NCBI GenBank assembly: GCA_900541675.1
Contig: UQKU01000005.1
Span: 1 to 64,000, forward strand
DNA: 64,000 nt
From: an uncultured Collinsella sp.
Lineage (GTDB): Bacteria > Actinomycetota > Coriobacteriia > Coriobacteriales > Coriobacteriaceae
Direction of reading: 5' to 3'
Below the pieces are notes generated by a model. The model saw only the letters and a program-made list of their open reading frames with translations, searched no databases and was not told where the DNA came from. Both the position numbers and the translations under genes were made by a program. Positions 32,810-41,668 of this stretch are shown here, piece after piece. Positions within the stretch are counted from its first letter, which is position 1; the number at the start of each line of letters is the position of its first letter.

Positions 32810-34834
32810 ATGCGTCAATTTAAGACCGAGAGCAAAAAACTGCTCGACCTCATGATCAACTCCATCTACACCAACAAGGAAATCTTCCTGCGCGAGCTTA
32901 TCTCCAACGCGAGCGATGCCGTCGACAAGCTCAACTTTAAGAGCCTGCAGGACCCGAGCGTCAAGATCGACCAGGGCGACCTGGCCATTCGCGTCTCCTT
33001 TGATAAGGACGCCCGCACCATTACCATCTCGGATAACGGCATTGGCATGACCGCCGAGGAGCTCGAGCGCAATCTGGGCACCATCGCCCATTCCGGCTCC
33101 GAGGAGTTTAAGACCGAGAACGCCGAGCAGCAGGGTTCGGATGTCGATATCATCGGCCAGTTTGGCGTGGGCTTCTACTCGGCTTTTATGGTCGCCAGCC
33201 ATGTGAAGGTCGTCAGCCGCGCCTATGGCGAGGATGTCGCCCATGTGTGGGAATCCGACGGTCTTGAGGGCTACACCATCGAGGACGGCGAGCGCGCCGA
33301 GCACGGTACCGATGTCATCCTGACGCTGCGCGAGAACGAGAAGCTCGATGCCGACGGCGAGGCCGAGACCTACGATCGTTTCCTGACCGAGTGGGGCCTC
33401 AAGAGCCTGATTCAGCAGTACAGCAACTATGTGCGCTACCCGATTCAGATGATGGTGAGCAAGAGCCGCCAGAAGCCCAAGCCCGAGGACGCTGGTGACG
33501 ACTACAAGCCCGAGTACGAGGACTATCAGGAGCTCGAGACCATTAACTCCATGACGCCGATCTGGAAAAAGCGCAGCTCCGACGTTGAGCAGAAGGATTA
33601 CGACGAGTTCTACAAGTCCACGTTCCACGACTTTGACGATCCCGCGCGCACTATCAGCTTTCATGCCGAGGGCACGCTCGAGTACGATGCCCTGCTGTTT
33701 GTGCCGGGCCGCGCCCCGTTCGATCTGTACAGCAAGGACTACGAGAAGGGCCTGGCGCTCTACAGCTCCAACGTGCTGATTATGGAGAAGTGCGACGACC
33801 TGCTGCCCGACTACTACAACTTTGTGCGCGGTGTCGTGGACTCTGCCGACGTGACGCTCAATATTTCGCGTGAGACGCTGCAGCAGAACCGTCAGCTCAA
33901 GGCCATTGCCAAGCGCGTGGAGAAGAAGATCACCGCCGATCTCGAGGACATGCGCGACAACGACCGCGAGGCATACGAAAAGTTCTTTGAGAACTTTGGT
34001 CGCGGTCTTAAGTACGGCATCTACTCGAGCTACGGCATGAAGGCCGACGAGCTCGCCGACCTGCTGCTGTTCTGGTCTGCCAAGGAGCAGAAGATGATCA
34101 CCCTTGCCGAGTATGCCAAGGGCATGCCCGAGGGCCAGAAGGCAATCTACTATGCCGCCGGCGATTCGCGCGAGCGTCTGGCCAAGATGCCCGTCGTGAA
34201 GAGCGTACTCGACCGCGGTTACGATGTGCTGCTGTTGACGCAGGACGTGGACGAGTTCACCTTCCAGGCCATGCGTGAGTACGTGGCTGCCGATATGCCC
34301 AAGGTCTACGAGGATGACACTGCTCGCGAGGCTGCCGAAAAGGCAGTTGCCGATGGTGCCGAGCCTGAGGTCGAGGATCGTCACCTAGAGCTTAAGAACG
34401 TCGCGACCGGCGATCTTGACTTGGCGACCGATGACGAGAAGAAGGAGGCCGAGGACGCCACCAAGGAGAACGAGGACCTCTTTGGCGCTATGAAGGAGGC
34501 ACTCGGCGACAAGGTCGAGAAGGTTGCCGTCTCTGCGCGTCTGACTGAGGCTCCCGCCTGCATCACCACCGAGGGCCCGCTTTCGCTCGAGATGGAGAAG
34601 GTGCTCCAGAAGGGTCCCGAGGGCGCGCCCGACGGTATGCCCAAGAGCCAGCGCGTGCTCGAGCTCAACGCCAAGCATCCGGTCTTTGCCAAGCTCGTCG
34701 CTGCTCAGAAGGCAGGCGATGCCGACAAGATCAAGCAGTACTCCGGCCTGCTTTACGACCAGGCCCTGCTCGTCGAGGGTATCCTCCCCGAGGACCCCGT
34801 AGCCTTCGCCGCGGCTATTTGCGAACTGATGTAA
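32810..34834 (+). CDS. htpG: Chaperone HtpG (Hsp90)
   Basis: HtpG is the ATP-dependent Hsp90 chaperone of the cytoplasm. The 674-aa sequence begins QFKTESKKLLDLMINSIYTN. The GHKL ATP site is seen in ELISNASDAVDKL, ISDNGIGM and GQFGVGFYSAFMV. The middle domain (LYSSNVLIMEKCDDLLPDYY) and C-terminal dimerisation domain follow at normal length. A charged linker sits near 525-550. It is monocistronic; a hairpin element follows directly. Confidence 0.97.
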   Translation: MRQFKTESKKLLDLMINSIYTNKEIFLRELISNASDAVDKLNFKSLQDPSVKIDQGDLAIRVSFDKDARTITISDNGIGMTAEELERNLGTIAHSGSEEFKTENAEQQGSDVDIIGQFGVGFYSAFMVASHVKVVSRAYGEDVAHVWESDGLEGYTIEDGERAEHGTDVILTLRENEKLDADGEAETYDRFLTEWGLKSLIQQYSNYVRYPIQMMVSKSRQKPKPEDAGDDYKPEYEDYQELETINSMTPIWKKRSSDVEQKDYDEFYKSTFHDFDDPARTISFHAEGTLEYDALLFVPGRAPFDLYSKDYEKGLALYSSNVLIMEKCDDLLPDYYNFVRGVVDSADVTLNISRETLQQNRQLKAIAKRVEKKITADLEDMRDNDREAYEKFFENFGRGLKYGIYSSYGMKADELADLLLFWSAKEQKMITLAEYAKGMPEGQKAIYYAAGDSRERLAKMPVVKSVLDRGYDVLLLTQDVDEFTFQAMREYVAADMPKVYEDDTAREAAEKAVADGAEPEVEDRHLELKNVATGDLDLATDDEKKEAEDATKENEDLFGAMKEALGDKVEKVAVSARLTEAPACITTEGPLSLEMEKVLQKGPEGAPDGMPKSQRVLELNAKHPVFAKLVAAQKAGDADKIKQYSGLLYDQALLVEGILPEDPVAFAAAICELM

Positions 34835-34841
34835 CTAGGGG

Positions 34842-34986
34842 GTTACGCGGTTCTACGAACCGCGTAACTACTCGACGCTGCAAACGCCCCTAAGCGGCAA
34901 TCTGACGTTCAATCGTCGGTCGCGTACCGAAGTACGCTTCCCTCCTCTTTCACGTCACCTTGCTCGCTTAGGGGCGTTTTCGCTGA
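34842..34986 (+). repeat. Structured intergenic element family B, copy 1
   Basis: The element starts with a perfect 11-bp hairpin (GTTACGCGGTT-CTACG-AACCGCGTAAC). A second structure follows: stem AAACGCCCCTAAGCG / CGCTTAGGGGCGTTT (34882-34896 with 34965-34979), internal loop GCAATC opposite CCTTGCT, stem TGACGT / ACGTCA, and a variable tip. Copy 2 at 40235-40381 has the same plan with a paired T-A to C-G change. The first hairpin may also terminate htpG. Confidence 0.7.
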
Positions 34987-35027
34987 CTTATGCTCAACCT
35001 GCGACGCCTTCGTGGTCCAAAGTAGCC

Positions 35028-35073
35028 ATTGGGGACGTTCTTGTTTGACTGGTCGTTTAAGAACGTCCCCAAT
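35028..35073. repeat. Perfect 15-bp inverted repeat (REP-like)
   Basis: ATTGGGGACGTTCTT and its exact reverse complement are separated by 16 nt. There is no T-run. GGGACGTTC also appears near 32609, so this may be another dispersed palindrome class. Confidence 0.65.
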
Positions 35074-35136
35074 GACTATTCGAACTGCTAGTTTGTGCGG
35101 GTTGTGGTTTTGTGAGCTGCGGGAATTTAAGATACT

Positions 35137-35148
35137 GTACATCTGTAC
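35137..35148. promoter_or_regulatory. GTAC-ATCT-GTAC repeat upstream of the Pip-like genes
   Basis: Two GTAC blocks 4 nt apart, flanked by TTAA on both sides (TTAAGATACTGTACATCTG..GTTAA), lie 80 bp before the first yhgE/pip-like gene. This could be an operator of a TetR-type regulator. Confidence 0.3.
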
Positions 35149-35228
35149 GTTAACTTATCTTCGTAGTATATTGCTACCCGCAAAACTCAGCACCATTGTG
35201 ACGCGAGGCACTAAAGCGCCTACGTACA

Positions 35229-38045
35229 ATGGTTGTCGATAGTACGATTCGATTCAACGACAGGATGGATGGTCCAAGCGTGAGTCTCGGCAGCAAACTA
35301 TCCAACGCAAAGGTCTCCTTTGCGATATTCAAGCGCGACATTAAGCGACTGCTTATGAACCCCGTCGCCCTGGTGGTTACCCTGGGCGTGTGCGTCATTC
35401 CCTCGCTGTATGCCTGGTACAACATCGTTGCTAACTGGGATCCGTACGGAAATACCCAGGGCATTAAAATCGCCATCGCCAACAACGATCAGGGCACCCA
35501 GAACGACCTAGTGGGCGAGCTTAACGCAGGCGATAAGGTGGTCGACCAGCTCAAAGAGAACGACCAGCTGGGCTGGACCTTCGTCGACTCGGCGGCAGAT
35601 GCCAAAGAGGGCGTCGAAAGTGGCGAATACTATGCTGCCATCGTGATTCCCAAGAACTTCTCCGACAATCTCGTCTCGATGCTCGACGGCAATTACCATC
35701 AGCCGAAGCTCACCTATTACGTCAACGAGAAAAAGAGCGCCATTGCGCCCAAGGTCACCGATACCGGTGCCAACACCATCGAGGAGCAGATCAACTCTGA
35801 GTTTGTCTCCACGGTGGGCGAGACCGTCGCGGGCATTGCCAAAGATGCTGGCATCGATCTTAAAGACAAGGCAACCCAGACCCAGGATTCGCTGGCGGGC
35901 TCGGTGTCCGAGGCGTCTGATACCCTGGGCGAAGTGCGTGATTCCATCGGCGACATGAACACCGCCATCGACAAGACGAGCAGCTCGATTGCTTCGGCCG
36001 ATGCTGCGTTGGCGGGCCTGCAGGGACAGGCGCCTTCGCTAACGCAGGCAATCGCTCAGGGTAATGATCTGCTGGGCGAAGCTCGTACCACGGCTGGCAA
36101 GTCCATCACCTCGCTCTCCAAGGCGCTCTCGGAAGGCAGCCTTGCGCTAACCAAGACATCGGCCTCCGCGAACGCTGCCATCGGCAAGCTGACGGGCACG
36201 GTCACATCTACGACCACCCGCATCGACAACTCGCTCGAGTCTCTCCAGGCAACGATCGATCACAACACCGCAGTTATCGGCCACCTGCAGATTCTTGCCG
36301 GCGATACCTCGACGGGATCGGATCGGATCGACGCACTGATCGCCTCGACGATCGATACGCTCAAGAAGCAGAACGACCAGCTGCAGAGTATCAAGAACAG
36401 TCTGTCCGCGCAGTCGAGCGCCATGGCAAATGACGCCACGGCCGTCTCGAACGCGAGCAACGCACTCAACGCGGCAATTCAGACCGGTACGGCTAACCTC
36501 GGTCAGGCTCAGACCGATCTGGGTCAGAACGCACTTCCGAAGGCTTCGAGCGCGCTTGACTCCTTTGCCGCCGTTTCGGGCGATTTGACCGGCATTGTAT
36601 CGGGTATGACCCCCACGATAGCGAGCGCGCGCGGCACGCTGGCGCAGCTCGGCGCCACGCTCAAGCAGGCAAAGACCACGCTGTCCCAAACCGACGCCTC
36701 CCTTGCCAAGGTTCAGGACAAGCTCGCGACCGCCGCCAATGACATTGCGGCGTTGCAGACCTCTGGGTCTATGGGCGAGTTAGCCGACCTCATGGACGTC
36801 GACGTCAATGACGTGGCAGATTTCATGGCATCTCCGGTTGAGCTGACATCCAAGTCAATCTATCCGGTCAAGAGCTTTGGCTCGGGCATCGCGCCCTTCT
36901 ACACCAATCTGGCGCTGTGGGTAGGCGGCTATGTGCTCATCGCTATCTACAAACTCGAGGTCGACCGCGAGGGCATCGGTAGCTTTACGGCGCGTCAGGG
37001 CTACTTTGGCCGCTGGCTGCTACTGGTGATCCTGGGCGCGTTCCAGGCCATCATCGTTACGGTAGGCGACCTAGTCATTGGCGTTCAGTGCGTCAATCCG
37101 CTGCTCTTTGTGCTGGGCGGCATCGCTATCTCGTTCACCTACGTCAATATCATCTATGCGCTGTCCACCACCTTTAAGCATATCGGTAAAGCCATTGGCG
37201 TCATCCTCGTCATTGTGCAGATCCCCGGCTCGTCGGGCATGTATCCCATCGAGATGATGCCCGGCTTCTTCCAATGGCTGCATCCGCTGCTGCCCTTCAC
37301 CTATGGCATCAACCTGCTGCGCGAGACCGTCGGTGGCATGTATTCGTTCAACTACCTGTTCAACCTGTGCATCCTGGGCGTGTTCCTTATCATCGCGCTC
37401 TTTATCGGTCTGCAGCTGCGCCCGTTGCTGCTCAACCTCAATCTGCTCTTTGATAAGCAGCTTTCCACGACGGGCCTCATGATCTGCGAGTCCAACGACC
37501 TGCCGCGCCAACGTTATTCGCTGCGTACGGCCATGCGCGTCATGCTCGATTCCGATTCGTACCGTCGCGAACTGCTCGATCATGCGGTCGCCTTTGAGCA
37601 TCGCTACCCGTACTACATCAAGGGCGGTTTCGCTGCTGTAGTCGGCGTGCAGGTGCTGCTCTTCATTCTGTCGACGGTTCTCGATATCGACAACAATGGC
37701 AAGATCATTCTGCTGGTTATCTGGATTATCTCGGTCATTGCCATCTGCGGCTGGCTCATCAACATCGAGTACATCCGTGCAAGCCTCAACACCCAGATGC
37801 GCATCTCGGCGCTTTCGGATGAGGATCTTCGCCGCGAGATGCGCGAGCACACGGCTGCCATCCCTGCCGCCCGTCGCATGTTTGGTCTCAACGCCAGCGA
37901 GCGGGGCACCAAGGACAGCGAACAGCCCACGAGCCGTCTGCCGCATATCGGTGCGCATCGTAAATCTCAGGGCAGCGACAGCACAGCTACAAATGATGGA
38001 GATACCACCCCGCTTGGCAAGCACTCTAAAGGAGGTGAGGCATAA
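35229..38045 (+). CDS. YhgE/Pip-family membrane protein, paralogue 1
   Basis: This protein of up to 938 aa has an N-terminal membrane helix (MNPVALVVTLGVCVIPSLYA) followed by WYNIVANWDPYGNTQGIKIA, the Pip signature. A long Ser/Thr/Ala-rich coiled-coil-like extracellular region spans about 180-520. About six C-terminal membrane helices resemble ABC-2 permeases, and a polar cytoplasmic tail ends the protein. The family includes phage-receptor proteins (Pip, YueB) and type VII secretion EsaA. Starts at 35229, 35265 or GTG 35280 are possible. The next gene is a tandem paralogue. Confidence 0.85.
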   Translation: MVVDSTIRFNDRMDGPSVSLGSKLSNAKVSFAIFKRDIKRLLMNPVALVVTLGVCVIPSLYAWYNIVANWDPYGNTQGIKIAIANNDQGTQNDLVGELNAGDKVVDQLKENDQLGWTFVDSAADAKEGVESGEYYAAIVIPKNFSDNLVSMLDGNYHQPKLTYYVNEKKSAIAPKVTDTGANTIEEQINSEFVSTVGETVAGIAKDAGIDLKDKATQTQDSLAGSVSEASDTLGEVRDSIGDMNTAIDKTSSSIASADAALAGLQGQAPSLTQAIAQGNDLLGEARTTAGKSITSLSKALSEGSLALTKTSASANAAIGKLTGTVTSTTTRIDNSLESLQATIDHNTAVIGHLQILAGDTSTGSDRIDALIASTIDTLKKQNDQLQSIKNSLSAQSSAMANDATAVSNASNALNAAIQTGTANLGQAQTDLGQNALPKASSALDSFAAVSGDLTGIVSGMTPTIASARGTLAQLGATLKQAKTTLSQTDASLAKVQDKLATAANDIAALQTSGSMGELADLMDVDVNDVADFMASPVELTSKSIYPVKSFGSGIAPFYTNLALWVGGYVLIAIYKLEVDREGIGSFTARQGYFGRWLLLVILGAFQAIIVTVGDLVIGVQCVNPLLFVLGGIAISFTYVNIIYALSTTFKHIGKAIGVILVIVQIPGSSGMYPIEMMPGFFQWLHPLLPFTYGINLLRETVGGMYSFNYLFNLCILGVFLIIALFIGLQLRPLLLNLNLLFDKQLSTTGLMICESNDLPRQRYSLRTAMRVMLDSDSYRRELLDHAVAFEHRYPYYIKGGFAAVVGVQVLLFILSTVLDIDNNGKIILLVIWIISVIAICGWLINIEYIRASLNTQMRISALSDEDLRREMREHTAAIPAARRMFGLNASERGTKDSEQPTSRLPHIGAHRKSQGSDSTATNDGDTTPLGKHSKGGEA

Positions 38046-40235
38046 ATGAAGAACATCCTGCACCTGTTTAAGCGTGATGCCCAAAACGTGTCTCGCTCCG
38101 TGATCGGCATGGTTGTCGTGATGGGCCTCATTATCGTGCCGTGCCTGTACGCGTGGTTTAACATCGCCGGCAGCTGGGATCCGTACGGCAATACCGGCAA
38201 CCTTAAGATTGCCGTGGTCAACACCGATGAGGGCTACGAGAGCGACCTGATTCCCGTCGAGATCAACGTGGGCGAAAACGTGACGGCGACCCTGCGCGGT
38301 AACGAGAACTTTGACTGGGTTGTCCTCAACGACCGCGATAAGGCGATTGAGGGCGTTAAGTCGGGCGCATACTATGCCGCCGTCGTTATCCCCAAGACGT
38401 TTAGCGCCGACATGATGACGCTTTTCTCGACCGAGGTGAAGCACGCCGATATCGAGTTCTACGAGAACCAGAAGGCCAACGCCATCGCACAGATCGTGAC
38501 TGAAAAGGGCTCGAGCGCCGTCCAGAGTCAGGTCAACGAGACCTTTACCAAGACCATCACGACCATCGGCCTTAAGACCGTGTCCAGCCTGCTCGATTAC
38601 ATGAGCACCGATCAGGTGAGCAACTTTATCGCCAACCTGTCCTCGACACTGGGCGATTCGGTCGAGGACCTGCAGGACGTTCAGGCGAGCGCGACGTCGC
38701 TCGCGGGCATATTGAGCTCTACGTCCGATTCACTGATATCGGCGGGCGGCATGCTCAAGCAGACGGGCACCGTTGATGAGTCGACGAAGCAGCTCATGGA
38801 ACATGCCAAAAGCGGCATCGATGATTCCAAAGAAGCGCTTAAGGCGGCAAACGATGCCATCGATGCCGCGATCGATGGAAGCGCGGGTTCGTTCGACAAT
38901 GTGTCCGCCGAGCTTGCGAAGGCATTCGATGCCGCGAATCAGCATGTTGACCTTACGGTGTCTCAGCTCAACGAAGCCGCAGCGGCGCTCAATACGCGTG
39001 CTGACGATATCGATGCGATGGCCGATCGGCTCCGCAGCCTTGCCGACCAGGTGAGTGATGACAAGCTCAAAGACGGTCTCAAGTCCGCTGCTACGTCGCT
39101 GGGCAGAATCGCCGTTGAGTACCGCAACAATGCGAAGGACCTGACGGCGACCGCAAAGTCCCTTTCGGACGGCATGGCGGAGGTCAACAACTCGCGTGCC
39201 GAGGTCGACCAGGCAATCGCCGATGCCAAGGCGGGTATCTCGGGAGCCAAGTCCGACTATGATTCCACGTTCTCGGTTAAGGCCAAGGAGCTCAAGAAGA
39301 CCATTTCGGGCGTTCTGGATTCCCTGAACGGTATCTCGGGCGACTTGGATAGCGCCGTGAGCGGTCTGACCGACGCCTCTGGTTCGCTCGCGAAGGGTCT
39401 GTCCAAAGCCGCAAAGCTCGTCAACAAGGCTTCTGACCAACTGGGTGAGGCGTCGGACAAGATTAGCGCTTTCAAGGACGAGCTCGACGGTGCTCTTATG
39501 TCGGACGATCTGGCCACGATCAAGACGATGATCGGCAACGATCCCGAGGGTCTGGCCGTGTCGCTTTCCGGTCCCGTCGCGCTTGACCGCAAACCGGTCT
39601 ATCCGATCCGCAACTACGGTTCGGCCATGGCACCGTTCTACACGATTCTGTCGCTGTGGGTCGGCTCGATTGTACTGGCGGCCATGATGAAGGTCTCGGT
39701 TGACGATGAGCTTATCAACGAGCTCGTCCCCGTACGCCTGCACGAGATCTATCTGGGCCGTTACCTGTTCTTTGGCGGTTTGGCCCTGCTGCAGGCAACG
39801 CTCGTGTGCGCGGGCGACATTCTGTTCTTTGGCATTCAGTGCGACAACCCGCTGCAGTTTGTGCTGGCGGGCTGGGTCGCGAGTCTCGTGTTCTCCAATA
39901 TCGTCTATACGCTTACGGTTTCGTTTGGCGATATCGGCAAGGCGCTCGCTGTCGTGCTGTTGGTCATGCAGGTCGGTGGTTCGGGCGGCACGTTCCCCAT
40001 CGAGATGACCGGCCCCGTGTTCCAGGCAATCTATCCGTTCCTGCCGTTCACTCATGGCATCAACGCCATGCATGCCGCCATGGCCGGCGCCTACCATATG
40101 GAGTATTGGATTGAGCTGGGTATCTTGGCGAGCTACCTGATTCCGTCGCTGGCCCTGGGCGTCGTCTTCCGCCGCCCGGTCATCAAAGCCAACGACTGGA
40201 TCATCGAAAAGCTTGAAAGCACGAAGCTTATTTAG
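38046..40235 (+). CDS. YhgE/Pip-family membrane protein, paralogue 2
   Basis: This 729-aa paralogue starts directly after the first. It shares the N-terminal helix, the AWFNIAGSWDPYGNTGNLKI signature, the coiled-coil-like region (about 190-480) and C-terminal membrane helices (FVLAGWVASLVFSNIVYTL). It lacks the long cytoplasmic tail of paralogue 1. AAAGGAGGTGAGG (38029-38041) gives a strong ribosome site. The pair probably forms a hetero-complex at the surface; no type VII secretion genes are adjacent. Confidence 0.85.
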   Translation: MKNILHLFKRDAQNVSRSVIGMVVVMGLIIVPCLYAWFNIAGSWDPYGNTGNLKIAVVNTDEGYESDLIPVEINVGENVTATLRGNENFDWVVLNDRDKAIEGVKSGAYYAAVVIPKTFSADMMTLFSTEVKHADIEFYENQKANAIAQIVTEKGSSAVQSQVNETFTKTITTIGLKTVSSLLDYMSTDQVSNFIANLSSTLGDSVEDLQDVQASATSLAGILSSTSDSLISAGGMLKQTGTVDESTKQLMEHAKSGIDDSKEALKAANDAIDAAIDGSAGSFDNVSAELAKAFDAANQHVDLTVSQLNEAAAALNTRADDIDAMADRLRSLADQVSDDKLKDGLKSAATSLGRIAVEYRNNAKDLTATAKSLSDGMAEVNNSRAEVDQAIADAKAGISGAKSDYDSTFSVKAKELKKTISGVLDSLNGISGDLDSAVSGLTDASGSLAKGLSKAAKLVNKASDQLGEASDKISAFKDELDGALMSDDLATIKTMIGNDPEGLAVSLSGPVALDRKPVYPIRNYGSAMAPFYTILSLWVGSIVLAAMMKVSVDDELINELVPVRLHEIYLGRYLFFGGLALLQATLVCAGDILFFGIQCDNPLQFVLAGWVASLVFSNIVYTLTVSFGDIGKALAVVLLVMQVGGSGGTFPIEMTGPVFQAIYPFLPFTHGINAMHAAMAGAYHMEYWIELGILASYLIPSLALGVVFRRPVIKANDWIIEKLESTKLI

Positions 40236-40381
40236 TTACGCGGTTTTACCAAACCGCGTAACGGCTCGACGCTGCAAACGGCCCCAAGCGGCAATCTGAC
40301 GTTCAATTTCAAGGGCGCGACCAGAAGGTCAGCGCCCTTTCATTTCACGTCACCTTGCTCGCTTGGGGTCGTTTTCGCTGA
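40235..40381 (+). repeat. Structured intergenic element family B, copy 2
   Basis: GTTACGCGGTTT pairs with AAACCGCGTAAC around TACC (40235-40262) and begins at the stop codon of the pip-like gene. The second structure has stem AAACGGCCCCAAGCG / CGCTTGGGGTCGTTT, the same loop pair GCAATC and CCTTGCT, the same TGACGT / ACGTCA helix, and a different tip (AAGGGCGC/GCGCCCTT). It is homologous to 34842-34986 with compensatory differences. Confidence 0.7.
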
Positions 40382-40568
40382 TATTGCCGGAGCATCGAGG
40401 TTTACTCTGCCGGTACTTTAGTGGGCTGGATTGCGGTGCAACGCTGGTTGTTGCTACAGTAGCGGGGCGTGCCGGGGGTCCGGCGCGTCCCGTTTTTATT
40501 TGACCATGAGGCGGCATGCGGTCACGCGCGTGCGGACACCACGCCCAGATTGAGCGCGAGGATGTTCC
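40382..40568. other. Intergenic region upstream of the EamA gene
   Basis: No gene is seen. The stretch contains a GC-rich segment and, at the end, GAGCGCGAGGATGTTCC, which includes the weak ribosome site of the transporter gene. Confidence 0.4.
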
Positions 40569-41552
40569 ATGGCCCAATACGCTGCCAACGAAATCGAAAA
40601 CTTGCCCGATAGCCCAGTAGCCCGTGAGGATTTGGGCGCGGGCGGTATTCCCCGGGGCGCCGGCGCACGCTCTCCGCTGTTCTGGAAGGTTCTGCTCCTT
40701 TCGGTGGCGGTCATTTGGGGCTACTCCTTTACCACTATGAAGGACGCACTCGGCACCATTCCGGTGTTCGCGCTGCTCTATGTACGCTTTCTGCCCGCAG
40801 CGTTGGTCATGTTTGCCGTCTTCCACAAACGCATCATCGCGCACCTCAACGCTCGCAACCTGATCGTTGGCCTGAGTATGGGCGTGCTCATGTGGGCGGC
40901 CTATGCGTTGCAGACGGTCGGTCTGGCACATACTACGGCGGGCAAGAATGCTTTTTTGACGGGCACGTATTGCATCCTTGTGCCGTTCGCGAGCTATTTT
41001 CTGAGCGGCGAAAAACTCACCCGTTATAACCTGGGCGCGGCGCTGCTGTGCTTGGCGGGCATTGGTTTGGTGGCGCTCGATAGCGTTGAATTCAACATCG
41101 GTGACGTCATTACGCTGACGGGTGCGGTCTTCTTCGCCATCCAGATGGCGGTGACCGCCAAGTACGGTCGCAAAATGGACATCAACGTCATTACGTTTTG
41201 GATGTTTGTGGGCAACGGCGTGCTGAGCCTGGCAACGTCGCTGCTATTCGAAACCCAGGCGCCTCTGTCCGTGTGGACGCCGAGCTTTATCAGTGCGATG
41301 GCGTTTCTCTCGGTGGGCTGCACATGCGTGGCTCTGCTCATCCAAAACGTCGGCCTGGCGCATGTCCCGGCTTCGACGGGCTCGCTGCTCCTTTCGATGG
41401 AGTCGCCTTCGGGCGTGTTGTTTTCGGTGCTGCTGATGGGGGAGGCGCTCACCTCGCGTCTGCTCGCCGGCTTTGTGCTTATCTTCCTGTCGATTATCTT
41501 GAGCGAGACTCACTTCGATTTTTTGCGTCGAAAGCCGCGCCCGCAATTGTAA
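40569..41552 (+). CDS. EamA-family drug/metabolite transporter
   Basis: The 327-aa protein has about ten membrane helices in two repeated EamA halves. The first is VAVIWGYSFTTMKDALGTIP to about residue 165. The second is ITLTGAVFFAIQMAVTAKYG onwards, with the conserved PVFAL/FLPAALVM and SLLLSMESPSGVLFS stretches. The substrate is not predictable. A hydrophilic N-terminal tail of about 35 residues precedes the first helix. A terminator follows. Confidence 0.85.
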   Translation: MAQYAANEIENLPDSPVAREDLGAGGIPRGAGARSPLFWKVLLLSVAVIWGYSFTTMKDALGTIPVFALLYVRFLPAALVMFAVFHKRIIAHLNARNLIVGLSMGVLMWAAYALQTVGLAHTTAGKNAFLTGTYCILVPFASYFLSGEKLTRYNLGAALLCLAGIGLVALDSVEFNIGDVITLTGAVFFAIQMAVTAKYGRKMDINVITFWMFVGNGVLSLATSLLFETQAPLSVWTPSFISAMAFLSVGCTCVALLIQNVGLAHVPASTGSLLLSMESPSGVLFSVLLMGEALTSRLLAGFVLIFLSIILSETHFDFLRRKPRPQL

Positions 41553-41564
41553 ACAACTTGTTGC

Positions 41565-41590
41565 GCCGCCCTCCTGGGGCGGCATTTTTT
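41565..41590 (+). terminator. Terminator after the EamA gene
   Basis: GCCGCCC pairs with GGGGCGGC around TCCT, followed by ATTTTTT. Confidence 0.8.
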
Positions 41591-41668
41591 ATGCCTCGCC
41601 CTTAAAGTTGTACCTTACACTTTACGCTATCAAAGTGCTTACCGCAAAAACGTTACTGGAGGGCATTT

